DNA of 64,000 nt. Source: Pleodorina starrii. Taxonomy: Eukaryota; Chlorophyta; Chlorophyceae; Chlamydomonadales; Volvocaceae. The notes beneath the pieces were generated by a model that saw only the letters and a list, made by a program, of their open reading frames with translations, had not been told where the DNA came from and did not search any database. Each line of letters begins with the position of its first letter. Position 1 is the first letter of the stretch. The stretch spans positions 918,001 through 982,000 of the forward strand of contig BRXU01000006.1 of the NCBI GenBank assembly GCA_030267565.1, given 5' to 3'. Shown here piece after piece: positions 1 through 9,298 of this stretch. Both the position numbers and the translations under genes were made by a program.

Positions 1-2533
1 GGCTGGGCGTGGGGTTCATGGCAAACCACCGGCTGCGGCTGGGCGCTTGCTGAGCCAGCCAGTGTTGGTGCCAGCGGGCCTCCTGTTGCTGTAGCTGGCT
101 GTGCGGCTGCTCGGGCCACGCCGCGGGCATGAGGGGCTCCGTGTCCTGGTCCCGGCCCCAGCTGTGGCCGCGGGCGGTGAGGCAGTGGCGCACCTCACTC
201 ACTGTGTAGTGGATGAGGGGCAGCGTGCCGTGGCCGTGGCTGAGGGGGTAGCACTGGACCGAGTCCCAAAGCCCCAGCAGCTGGTATTCCACTGGCCATG
301 AGGAGGCGCGTTGGGCCGGGGGCGCCTCGCTGTATCGCTGATGGTCCTCCAAGGTCCAGTGTCGGCGCGGCTTGCGGCCCGGCAGCACGCAGGCTGCAGG
401 CCAGTCGGCGTCCCCTGCTGCTCCGGCCTGCTCGCTGTCTGGGGGCACCAAGCGGCCGTTGGGCAGGACGGCCCACAAGACTCCCGTAGGGCTGCTTACC
501 CGGCTGCCATCGGGCGACAGGAGCCAGTCGGGCGCCGGCGGCAGTTCGGGGTCCAGGGGGTCGGCTGGCAGCAGTCTCCGCCAGTCGGTTGGGATGGCCC
601 CAAGGACCGCCTGCATGAGGGGTTCGTGCTGGGTCATGGGCGACGCTGCACGGAGCTCGGCCAGGGTGCGGGGTCCCAGGTGGGCGGTCCCAGCCGGCGG
701 GGTGAAGGGCTGGTCGGTGGCGGGGTCACGCAGGGCTGCATTGAAGAACATGGGCTCATGCAGGATGGCACGCGCGTCCGTGGTCTCTGGGTAGGCCAGC
801 CGGGTCGGGAGCGAGGAGCGGTAGGACTGCACCAGGCTGGCAATGAACGTAGGCAGGCTGGGGGGCGGTTCCGCCGTGCCATACACCCAGCCCCACCCAG
901 TGGTCCCATCCGGCCTGTACTCGTCGAGCAGACCCCGCATGATCTGCTTCCATGGCTGCTGGCCGGGCTGAGCGAGCTGGGCGAGGGGCTTCGCATGCAG
1001 GGCGACCATGAATGCGTCGAGGTCGAGATGGCCGACACCGCCACAGTCGTGATCCTGGCAGGCGATCTCCGGGCCAGGCTTCAGCAGGGCCCGTCCGTGG
1101 CACACCAGGGACGCGTCTTCCTCCAGGAGCGACCAGGCCACAAAGCCGTCGATATGCTTGCGGAGTGCCGCCAGCTGGGGTGGGGTGGGGCGGATGATGG
1201 AGAGGTGGTATGCCAGGGTGTTTCCCAGCACCTGTTTGGCCACATGCACCCTGCCCACGAGGCTGAGGCCGTGTCGCCGCCACACATGGCCGAGACGCTG
1301 AACCCGCTGAATTCTGCTGGTGTAGCAGAGCCGCGCGGCCTCCGCCGGGTCCAGAGTGAGAGGGATTCCCAGGTGGCGTGGGGGTTCCTCACCGGGAGTC
1401 GGGAAACTCGCACCAGTTGCGGCGTTGGGCCCCACCACCGGCTCGTGGGTACCCAGCACCATCCCCTTCCCCTTGCTGGCATTGACCCGTGCGTTGCTGG
1501 CCCTGCAGAACAGCTGGACTGCCGCGGTAGCGACCTCCCCATCCCTGTCGACATTGCTGACCGTGAGCACCGTATCGTCCGCGTGGTGGGTGACAGGGGG
1601 GGCTGGCACGTTGTTGGGGAGGGTGGGGGTGCGGAGAGCGTTGGTGCTGCGCAGGTGGTGCAGGTACGAGGTGAGAGGTTCCAGCTGCATGACCCACAGG
1701 ACGGGCGACAGGGTGCTGCCCTGCTGAAGGCCGTTGCGGACCGGGAAAGGTGCTGACTGGTGCCCATTGACCACCACCCGGCAGGAGCCATCTGACGTGA
1801 GCAGGCGCAGCCAGCGCTGTGTGTGCTGACCGAAGCCCATGGCCTCGGCCACCCGGTAGAGCCAGGGGCGATGGACCCGGTCGTAGGCCTTCTCGATGTC
1901 GAGTATGATGAGGGCTGCCGGTTGCTGCGAGTGCCGCACCCACTCCGCCAGGGCCAGGTGGTAAAGGGTGTTGTCGCGGATGTCCCGGCCGCTGACGAAG
2001 GCAGTCTGCAGCGGGTCTATCAGGTAGTCCAGTGCCGGCTGTAGGCGATTGCTGACGGCCTTGCAGACAAGCTTGTAGTCGCATTGGAGCAGGGTGATGG
2101 GCCGGTAGCTGCTCAGGCTGGGCCGGGGCAGGCCTTTGCCTTTGTAGATGAGAGTGATGACCCCTTCGCGCCAGCTGAGCGGCAGGGAGTCGGCAGCTGC
2201 GGCCCCGGTCTCCACGGATCCCTGGGTGAAGGCTGCGTTGGCGGCGGCGAGCAGCAGCGGGCCCAGCAGCGGCCACAGCACCCGGTACACCTCATAAGGC
2301 AGGCCGTCCGAGCCAGGGGCGGTGCCATTCAGACAGGACGACAGAGCAGCCGCAAGTTCGTCCAGCTGCAGAAAAAAAAAAAGCTGCAGCTCGCCGGCGG
2401 CTGGGGCTGCGTCGGCAGCTTCCCTGAGGGGCTGGGGGAGCCGGCGGCGGAGGTGCTGCAGGAGCTGGTCTTGGGCTGTCAGGTCCACCTGCTCCACCCG
2501 GAACAGACCCGTGGGGCTGTCACTGCTGTACAT
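1..2533 (-). pseudogene. ORF2 of A1, downstream part: reverse transcriptase and C-terminal region
   Basis: This is the reverse-transcriptase half of the LINE-A ORF2, separated from its endonuclease half by the insertion at 2534-4339. It shows the palm motifs LDIEKAYDRV and NGLQQGSTLSP, and the HADD box encoded at 1574-1585, which supplies the paired catalytic aspartates. No stop is evident in the frame down to position 1, so it runs off the window. The poly(A)-only insertion at 2372-2389 adds exactly 18 nt and keeps the frame, giving a short Leu/Phe-rich insert just upstream of the reverse-transcriptase core. The family role is reverse transcription of element RNA at a nicked target. Confidence 0.85.
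2372..2389 (+). mobile_element. Poly(A)-only insertion with 8-bp target duplication
   Basis: Copy A2 reads ccagctgcagctcgcc at this place. Here the same stretch is interrupted by an A11 tract, and agctgcag occurs on both sides (2364-2371 and 2382-2389). No element body is present. It looks like a retrotransposition event in which only the tail was copied. Confidence 0.8.
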
Positions 2534-4339
2534 TTTTTTTTTTCTGCGAGGGACGTTACAAGGACTGGGAAAGCGAAGCCCAACGGGCAAGCCGAGCAAG
2601 ACCGGCAAGCCGCAACAGCCTGGCAAGAAGCCCAAAAAACCACCGCAAGGAGCCAAGGAGAGAGAAAAAGCCAAGCAACGCCTAAACTCGCAGACAGGAC
2701 AGGGACAGGGACGGGGGCAGCAAGGGGCCAGGAGCCACTGCTGCACGGGCGGCACACACGGCCACCCCTACCTCCAAGACACCGAGGAGGGAACTGAAAC
2801 CAACACCAGGGCCCAACACCAGGGCCAAACCCCAGGGCCCAACACCAGGGCCAACACCACGGCCCAACACCAGGGCCAACCCCACAGCCCAACACCAGGG
2901 CCCAACACCAGGGCCCAAAACCAGAGCCAACACCACGGCCCAACACCAGGGCCAAAACCACGGCCCAACACCCGGGCCAGCACCACGGACCAACAACAGG
3001 GCCCGTCACCGGAGACAAGCCCCAGGGATGGGCAAAGGCCCCAACAGCGACCACAGCGACAACACAACCACAACCTGCACAACCTCAACAGCCAAGGGGC
3101 GAACCCTACACCCTGGGCGACAGCAACAGGAACAACAAACAAAACCGGGCAACCGCCGCAGCGAACCAGGGCAAACGAGCCCCCCCCCACCGGGGAGCAC
3201 CAGAGAAAACAGAAAACCCACAGCACGCCCGAAGAGAACCCCGCACCACCGAAACCGCCTCCCAGAGCCACAAAAGCCGCAGGGACGGTGCCACACAAGC
3301 GCACCGGAGACAAACAACAACCGACCCCACCCTGGGGGCGTCCCCGCAAGACAGCAGGCCCGAAGACACACCTCCCTCCCAAGACACCCCGCACCGCAGG
3401 AACCTCACTCCCACGTCCCCCCGGCTCCCAAGAACCCCCACGGGCGCAGCAGGGGCAACACTGCCTGGCTGGAAGCCAGGGCACAAGCGTGCCGGCGACA
3501 AGACACCCGCAGACCCCACCCTGGGGGCGACCCCCGAACCGCACCTGCCTCCCACGGCGGCCTGCACCACACCAACCCTGCACCGAAGCCCCCCCGCCCC
3601 TCCCCAGTCCCCCCCCGAAACCCTCCCCAGACCCCCCGGCGCCACACGCACCCCACTCCCAAGAACCCCCCCCTCCAGGCCGCAGGGGCAGCACCGCCGG
3701 GTCAGAGACCAAGGCACGAGAGCGCCAGCGACAAAACACCCACAGACCCCACACAGGGGGCGACCCCTCAAGACAGCAGCCTCCGAACCGCACCTGCCTC
3801 CCGCGGCAGCCTGCACCACACCAACCCTGCTCCTAAGCTCCCCCGACCCCCAAGACCCCCTCCGGCCCCACCCACAGCAAGCCCCGCACCGCACCCCCCT
3901 CCCTAGGCAACCCGCACCGCACTCCCCCCACCCTCGAGGCCCCTCGCACCCTAAGGACCTCAGACACCGAGATCCCCCACTCCCAACACCCCGCTCACGA
4001 CGGCCCCGGCTGCCCTGTCAGCTGAGCTGCTGCCTGGCTGGGCTGGGCGCTGATGGCTGACCCGGATGGGGAGACCTGCTGTGCTGCCTGGGCGCCCCCG
4101 GCGGGTGCCTGTGGTGCTGGGACCGGGGCCACCCGGGACAGATGAACCTGCAGACGCGGGCTGCTGCCAGCCACCCGCTGCACGGAGCAGAGGACGCCTT
4201 CATGCGCCCAGGAGGCTTCGAAGGCATCCAGCCGGCCGGGCTTCAGCTGTGCTGTGATGTGGCCCCGGGGCAGCCCCGCCAGAGTGTCCTCGGAGAGCGC
4301 CGCCATGCTGAAATGTGCCCTCATGAGACGCTGCAGCTC
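2534..4339 (-). mobile_element. LINE-A insertion, 5' truncated, inside A1 ORF2
   Basis: A T10 run (the poly(A) tail of a minus-strand element) is followed by the LINE-A 3' terminus ctgcgagggacgttac, the complete G-rich 3' UTR and the last ~115 codons of ORF2. The insert ends at 4339. The target duplication gtacat flanks it (2528-2533 and 4340-4345), and joining the flanks restores the uninterrupted sequence seen in A2 near 14998. The 3' UTR contains the minisatellite of ggccctggtgttgg-type units (plus-strand image at about 2800-3000). Confidence 0.93.
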
Positions 4340-5656
4340 GTACATGGCGTGGGCCGCGGCTGTGATAGCGGCGGCCGCACCCGGGTCACTGAGCGGAACC
4401 GGGAGGGGCTGACCCGGGACTGAGAGGTGGGTGACTGGCTCCCGGGTGCGCACCTCGCGTCCGAGCTGGTGGAACCAGCCGGTGCCCTTGTCGCCATGCT
4501 GCGTGTACGCGGCGTCCAGCGCGGCTGTGCGGCGGATGGCGGCCTGTTTGACTGCCGTGGTGAGCTGGCTGCAGGCCTGTGCTGCCAAGGCGCCGGCGTC
4601 GGGCCCGGGCATAGCATGCTGCATGGCTGCCAGGGCTGCACACGCAGCGTGTTTGGCCGCCCTCAGGCTGGCGGCCTGGTCCGTCAGGTGCTGTCTGTGG
4701 AGGTGATCGGCTGCACTGCGGAGGCGACCTTTCAGACATTCCCACACCTCACGTGGGTCAGCAGCGGCGTCTTGCTGCTGGACGGCCTGGATTGCCAGCT
4801 CCACTGCCGACTGCAGGCGGGGCAGCAGGCTGGGGTGGTACAGCAGGTACGTGGGGAACGCCCAGCTGCTGCGGCCGAGGGTGGGGAGCCCTGGCAGCGC
4901 CAGCTCCAAGAGCACCCCATGATGATCCCCCGGGGCGCCTGGCACCACCCGAACAGCTGTCACGTACTGCTGCAGAGGTTGGCTAATGAGCCAGCGGTCC
5001 AGGCGTGCCACCGGCGGTCGAGTTGGTGATGCCGGGTGAGTGAAGCCCCCCCCCACGCCGGAAGACAGCCAGGGGTCGACCAGATTGGCCCCGTGGACCA
5101 GGGCCTGCAGTGCAGGCCTCCCGCCGGCCCGATGGGCAGACGGTTGGGCCTCGTCACCCGCATGCAGGATGCAGTTAAGGTCCCCTCCAAGCAGAATGTG
5201 GCGGTCTGTCTCGAGGTATGGCTGCAGGCTTTGGAAGAACTCTGGGCGGCTGGCGGCCACCGACGGGGCGTAGATGCATAGGAGGCGTAGGCGAAGGTGG
5301 AGGACATCCCAGTCCCAGCAGCAGACACGGCCGGCAGTGTCCGAGGTGTACGGGTGCTGCACACAGCCCGGCAGGCTGATCCCTGGCCGCGCCAGGATGG
5401 CTGCCCCACAGCTGAGGTCCGTCCCCGGGCTGTAACCCCATTTGCCCCGCCAGGGGGCCCCCGGGCCGCTGCCTCGTTGTAAAACTGACTGCAGTGCTGC
5501 TTTGCTGCCCAGTTTCGCCTCCTGTACGAAGGTGACATCCGGGTTGCCTGCGACCTGCTGCTGGTAGCAGAGCAGCCTGGAGGCTCGCGCCCGCCCAAGC
5601 CCATTGACGTTTACGGTCAGGAGCTTGAAGGTGGGCGCGGTCCCGTCGGTCCTCAT
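3995..5656 (-). CDS. Chimeric ORF: LINE-A endonuclease fused in frame to a second copy's ORF2 C-terminus
   Basis: From the ORF2 ATG (5656-5654) the frame encodes an APE-type endonuclease: N16/N18 in VNVNGLG, E46 in VQEAKLG, D159/N161 in GGDLNC, D219 in RLDRWL and D244/H245 in GDHHGV. These are the expected catalytic positions of LINE endonucleases that nick target DNA. After about 437 residues it crosses the insertion junction at 4340-4345 without a frameshift. It then continues into the last ~115 residues of the inserted copy, ending at 3995. The result is a potential protein of about 553 aa with endonuclease but no reverse transcriptase. The ATG is chosen because it overlaps the ORF1 stop as ATGA. 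Expression is unknown. Confidence 0.75.
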   Translation of the reverse strand: MRTDGTAPTFKLLTVNVNGLGRARASRLLCYQQQVAGNPDVTFVQEAKLGSKAALQSVLQRGSGPGAPWRGKWGYSPGTDLSCGAAILARPGISLPGCVQHPYTSDTAGRVCCWDWDVLHLRLRLLCIYAPSVAASRPEFFQSLQPYLETDRHILLGGDLNCILHAGDEAQPSAHRAGGRPALQALVHGANLVDPWLSSGVGGGFTHPASPTRPPVARLDRWLISQPLQQYVTAVRVVPGAPGDHHGVLLELALPGLPTLGRSSWAFPTYLLYHPSLLPRLQSAVELAIQAVQQQDAAADPREVWECLKGRLRSAADHLHRQHLTDQAASLRAAKHAACAALAAMQHAMPGPDAGALAAQACSQLTTAVKQAAIRRTAALDAAYTQHGDKGTGWFHQLGREVRTREPVTHLSVPGQPLPVPLSDPGAAAAITAAAHAMYELQRLMRAHFSMAALSEDTLAGLPRGHITAQLKPGRLDAFEASWAHEGVLCSVQRVAGSSPRLQVHLSRVAPVPAPQAPAGGAQAAQQVSPSGSAISAQPSQAAAQLTGQPGPS

Positions 5657-8157
5657 GGCTGCGCGCCACGCGCCGCCCGTCGGGAGGGGCGGCCGTCGTG
5701 GCGGGCGATTTGGGTTCGGGCCTGCTGCAGTTGGCCCAGAGCAGCGACAATGAAGGAGCGCACGTGCCCGGGGGTGGGGTGCAGGCCCGGCAGGAATGGG
5801 GCCAGGGAGCGCAGATGGTCGTGGTAGACCTTCAGAAATGCGCCGGCAGAGCTGCGATTGCCGGTCTGAGCTTGGAGGGCGGGCTCCAGGGCGGATTGGG
5901 CCGCTGCCAGCACCTCGGGCTGCACATGCGGGCACCGTGGGGACAGATAGCTGTGGTTCTCGCGCAGGAGGAGGGCGTCCAGTTCCATTGCGCCGAGGGG
6001 CGCTGGGGGTGACAGGTCCAGCTGGTGCAGTGCCCGGCGGCAGAAGGCGACCACGACGGGGCGGGGATCGACGAGCTCCGGAGACTCCAGTCGGGGGTGG
6101 TGGCGGATGAAGAGCTTTCGCAGAACCGCCTGGAAGGCGATGGACGAGCAGGCGGGGTGGGGGCATGCCGCGAAGTAGTCCACGAACTGGTCGTGGTACC
6201 CAGCCGCAAGGGTGTCTGCGGGGGGGACCCACTGGCTGGGCGTGGCTGTGATCAAGCTAGCGGCCCGCAGCACGTCGAGCTCCGCGGTCGGCAGTCCCAG
6301 GCCCGGGGCAGTGCTGGGGCCCGGCGGGGGCTGGTGTGGAGGGCTGGCGGCCTGCGCTGTGGGTCTGTGGGCGGCCAGCTGGGGCGGCGGGCCGTGAGCT
6401 GCCCAGCCGGGGCTGGGCGTCAGCTGGGGGGGCAGCTCGGGCCCCCCGTCCCCCCCGGGGCCGTGGTGGCCAGCCGTGCCTGTGGGTGGAGCCTGGGGCG
6501 GTGGCTGGGTCAGCGTGGGCCCGCCCCTGGCCGAGGTGGGGTCGAGGGGCTGGTGGTGGCGGGTGAAGGCGTCCGGTTGTCGCCACCACCGCCCGGTGCT
6601 GCCGGCCTGGGGAGATGTGGGGGCTCTGGAGGGGCCCTGCTGCTCCTGGTGGGGGGTCCCACTGGGGCTGCCCTGGTGGGCCCCTGGGGGGGCCGCCAGC
6701 GTGGCCGGCTCAGCCGCGGGAGGGGAGAAGGTGCCGCCGATGGGAGTGGAGTCGGGGCCCCAGCCCTGGGGGTTGGCGCCAACCCCGGCCCGGGGGTATG
6801 GGGACAGACGCCGGTTCTGCGCATCCTGGATGGTCCGCAACACAGCTGGGAGGCTGTTGGGGCCGTCCGGGGCCTCCACCAGCTGGGGTCGGCGCCACCA
6901 TGCCTGGCCATCAGCCATCCCAGGGGAGGAAGGGCTGAGGGCAGCCGAGGCAGGGCTGGGGGCTGGGGGCCCTGATCCCGCCGTGGAGGGGGTGGGTGGG
7001 CCAGAGGGGTGGGCCGCCGGCGGCCGGGGAGCCTGGGCTGGTGCGGGCAGGGGGCCCGGGCTGCCGCCTGCTGCCATCACAGCCACCCCCACGGCAGCCG
7101 GCCTCCCGAGGGCCGGGGCGGCTGTTGGTGCGGTCTCGGCGGCTGGGTGAGTGCCGTCCCCTGCTGCTGGTGCGCCGGGCGCCGCCTGCACCGCTGGTGG
7201 GGGCCCTGCGGCGGGCGCTGGTGGTGGTTCGGCCGCGGGAGCTGCTGGTGAGTCGGTCACTGGCGCGTCCCTCATGTCGAACACGGAGATGCGGACAGTG
7301 AGCTGGTCGATCAAGAACGACCGAGGGAGGGAGAGGAGGTTGGGGTCCGACGGCGGAGCGGCCACGAAGGCGACCAGGTGGGATGCATCAGGCAGGGCGC
7401 CTGGCGTACCGGAGCGGGTCATGCCGTCGCCCAGGACTTCCCCCACAACCAGGTCCTGCCCTTGGGAGGGGGTAGCTGCCAGGCCTGCACAGCTAAGCAA
7501 GGCCCCAGTGACCCCTTCGAGGGCATAAGTGCCGGGGAGCCCTTTGATGAGGAGCTTGTGGCTGTGCGGTCGGGCCAGGTTGTAGTACGGCTGCACCGCG
7601 ACTTCGATGGTCGTCCCCTGGAAATCGACTGGTAACGAGGACCGTCGGAGGAATGCCCCCGCCGCGTTCTCTGCTCGCAGGCCGGGTGCTGGGTTCAGCA
7701 CCACCCCCCGGTGGCGCCCTTGGCCGAGGAGGTTGATGCTGACGAAAGTGCCTGGGCTGGCGTTCATGGCGGCCTGGACGGCTGCATTGCACCACGCTTC
7801 CCACACCGCTTCATCGGCCGCCTCCCGGGGGGCGGCGGCCCCTAACATCAGCTTGGGGGCCACCCGGCGGTCGCCGGTGTGCAGCTCAGAGGACAGGGCA
7901 GTCCCTGGAAGCTCCCGCTGGACCTCAGCACGCCAGGCTGGCAGCTGCTGGGCGGGGGCGAGCTCCCATGAGGTGGTGGCGCCCCCCGGGGCCTGCTTGT
8001 GAGCCCGGACTGAAGCTGGCAGGCTGGCCGTGAGGGAGGCCGCATACCGAGCGGACCGGGGGAGCTGACCGGTGGAGGCCGCACAGCGTGGGGGACCCTG
8101 GGGGGCGGCGTGCAAAGCTGCCACCGGCAGTCTGCGAGGCCGTGGGCCAACAAACAT
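5653..8157 (-). CDS. LINE-A ORF1 protein, 834 aa, intact in A1
   Basis: This is the first ORF of LINE-A. The start is the first ATG after an in-frame TAG in the CAG-rich leader. The product has three parts: an N-terminal block (about residues 80-297) with a KLLIKGLP segment that could be an RRM-like fold; a long Pro/Ala/Gly-rich linker (about 300-620); and a C-terminal block (about 624-834) rich in Leu, His and Arg, ending in a basic tail. I see no CCHC zinc knuckles. By position it should be the RNA-binding, particle-forming ORF1 protein, but I do not recognise a named domain. Its TGA (5655-5653) overlaps the ORF2 ATG (5656-5654), suggesting translation of ORF2 by termination-reinitiation. 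Confidence 0.8.
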   Translation of the reverse strand: MFVGPRPRRLPVAALHAAPQGPPRCAASTGQLPRSARYAASLTASLPASVRAHKQAPGGATTSWELAPAQQLPAWRAEVQRELPGTALSSELHTGDRRVAPKLMLGAAAPREAADEAVWEAWCNAAVQAAMNASPGTFVSINLLGQGRHRGVVLNPAPGLRAENAAGAFLRRSSLPVDFQGTTIEVAVQPYYNLARPHSHKLLIKGLPGTYALEGVTGALLSCAGLAATPSQGQDLVVGEVLGDGMTRSGTPGALPDASHLVAFVAAPPSDPNLLSLPRSFLIDQLTVRISVFDMRDAPVTDSPAAPAAEPPPAPAAGPPPAVQAAPGAPAAGDGTHPAAETAPTAAPALGRPAAVGVAVMAAGGSPGPLPAPAQAPRPPAAHPSGPPTPSTAGSGPPAPSPASAALSPSSPGMADGQAWWRRPQLVEAPDGPNSLPAVLRTIQDAQNRRLSPYPRAGVGANPQGWGPDSTPIGGTFSPPAAEPATLAAPPGAHQGSPSGTPHQEQQGPSRAPTSPQAGSTGRWWRQPDAFTRHHQPLDPTSARGGPTLTQPPPQAPPTGTAGHHGPGGDGGPELPPQLTPSPGWAAHGPPPQLAAHRPTAQAASPPHQPPPGPSTAPGLGLPTAELDVLRAASLITATPSQWVPPADTLAAGYHDQFVDYFAACPHPACSSIAFQAVLRKLFIRHHPRLESPELVDPRPVVVAFCRRALHQLDLSPPAPLGAMELDALLLRENHSYLSPRCPHVQPEVLAAAQSALEPALQAQTGNRSSAGAFLKVYHDHLRSLAPFLPGLHPTPGHVRSFIVAALGQLQQARTQIARHDGRPSRRAARGAQP

Positions 8158-8249
8158 GAGGGCGGGCTGTTGCTGATGCTGTTGCTGATGCTGAACTGGC
8201 TGTTGCTGCTGCTGCGGCGTGCTGATGTTGATACTGCTGTTGCTGGTGT

Positions 8250-8281
<32 letters not shown>

Positions 8282-8424
8282 CTGCTGGTTCTGCTGCTGA
8301 AGCTGCTGCTGTAGAGCCCCCAACTCTGCTGCTAGGGGCCCGTCCCAGGAGAGCAGGCGGGGGACTTGCACTCCTCCCTGCCTGCACCCTGGCTCTGCGG
8401 GAGCTCCTCGAGCGCCTGAGGCCG
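8158..8424 (-). other. LINE-A 5' leader of A1, CAG/CAA-rich
   Basis: This is untranslated leader immediately upstream of the ORF1 ATG. Between about 8160 and 8310 it is a long imperfect CAG/CAA tract (CTG/TTG on the plus strand). In one frame the tract reads as poly-glutamine, but that frame has no ATG and ends shortly afterwards. In the ORF1 frame a TAG lies upstream of the first ATG. The tract is conserved in A2 and A3 and differs by a few units, as expected of a microsatellite. Confidence 0.7.
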
Positions 8425-8570
8425 TCTGGCCGCTTGGCTCTCTCTCCTCGGCTCCTTGCGGTGGTTTTTTGGGCTTCTTGCCAGGTTGTTGTGGCTTGCC
8501 GGTCTTGCTCGGCTTGCCCGTTGGGCTTCGCTTTCCCAGTCCTTGTAACGTCCCTCGCAGAAAAAAAAAA
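8425..8570 (+). mobile_element. LINE-A 3'-terminal fragment, plus strand
   Basis: After a few unmatched bases (8425-8432) this carries the last ~130 bp of the LINE-A 3' UTR, ending gtccctcgcag and A10 (8561-8570). It joins the 5' end of A1 to an unrelated ORF2 fragment on its right. I find no clean target duplication, so a rearrangement rather than a simple insertion is likely. Confidence 0.8.
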
Positions 8571-9290
8571 CAGGTCCCAGGTGGGCGGTCCCAGCCGGCG
8601 GGGTGAAGGGCTGGTCGGTGGCGGGGTCACGCAGGGCTGCATTGAAGAACAGGGGCTCATGCAGGATGGCACGCGCGTCCGTGGTCTCTGGGTAGGCCAG
8701 CCGGGTCGGGAGCGAGGAGCGGTAGGACTGCACCAGGCTGGCAATGAACGTAGGCAGGCTGGGGGGCGGTTCCGCCGTGCCATACACCCAGCCCCACCCA
8801 GTGGTCCCATCCGGCCTGTACTCGTCGAGCAGACCCCGCATGATCTGCTTCCATGGCTGCTGGCCGGGCTGAGCGAGCTGGGCGAGGGGCTTCGCATGCA
8901 GGGCGACCATGAAGGCGTCGAGGTCGAGATGGCCGACACCGCCACAGTCGCGATCCTGGCAGGCGATCTCCGGGCCAGGCTTCAGCAGGGCCCGTCCGTG
9001 GCACATCAGGGAGGCGTCTTCCTCCAGGAGCGACCAGGCCACAAAGCCGTCGATATGCTTGCGGAGTGCCGCCAGCTGGGGTGGGGTGGGGCGGATGATG
9101 GAGAGGTGGTATGCCAGGGTGTTTCCCAGCACCTGTTTGGCCACATGCACCCTGCCCACGAGGCTGAGGCCGTGTCGCCGCCACACATGGCCGAGACGCT
9201 GAACCCGCTGAATTCTGCTGGTGTAGCAGAGCCGCGCGGCCTCCGCCGGGTCCAGAGTGAGAGGGATTCCCAGGTGGCGTGGGGGTTCCT
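8571..9290 (-). pseudogene. LINE-A ORF2 fragment (copy A0), left part
   Basis: It is about 99% identical to positions 676-1389 of A1, covering ORF2 sequence downstream of the HADD box. It stops exactly where copy A2 begins. The next bases of the same ORF2 stretch are found at 24152, on the other side of A2. A0 is therefore probably the target into which A2 inserted. Confidence 0.8.
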
Positions 9291-9298
9291 TTTTTTTT

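Larger units (their letters stand above)
1..8424 (-). mobile_element. LINE-A copy A1, non-LTR retrotransposon, cut by the window edge
   Basis: On the minus strand this copy holds, in order, a CAG-rich 5' leader (8424-8158), ORF1 (8157-5653) and ORF2 starting at 5656. ORF2 continues through the endonuclease and reverse transcriptase to position 1, where the window ends inside the ORF2 C-terminal region. The 3' UTR lies outside the window. The 5' end stops matching copy A2 near 8425, so A1 is 5' truncated. Two later events interrupt it: a poly(A)-only insertion at 2372-2389 and a truncated LINE-A at 2534-4339. Otherwise the reading frames look open. This suggests that A1 was young when it was hit. 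Confidence 0.88.

Noticed and set aside
311..1756. 481-codon plus-strand frame (similar ones at 12868 and, on the minus strand, 37726-39171)
   Set aside because: It is exactly antisense to the LINE-A reverse transcriptase and repeats with every copy. High GC makes the antisense frame open.
2322..3836. Pro/Gln/Thr-rich repeat protein (frames over the 3' UTR, recurring at 9845, 22302 and 40961)
   Set aside because: It is antisense translation of the LINE-A 3' UTR minisatellite, with no conserved start and crossing element boundaries.
7925..8371. Poly-glutamine frame overlapping the ORF1 start
   Set aside because: It begins at GTG without an ATG and is in a different frame from ORF1. It is only the CAG tract of the leader.
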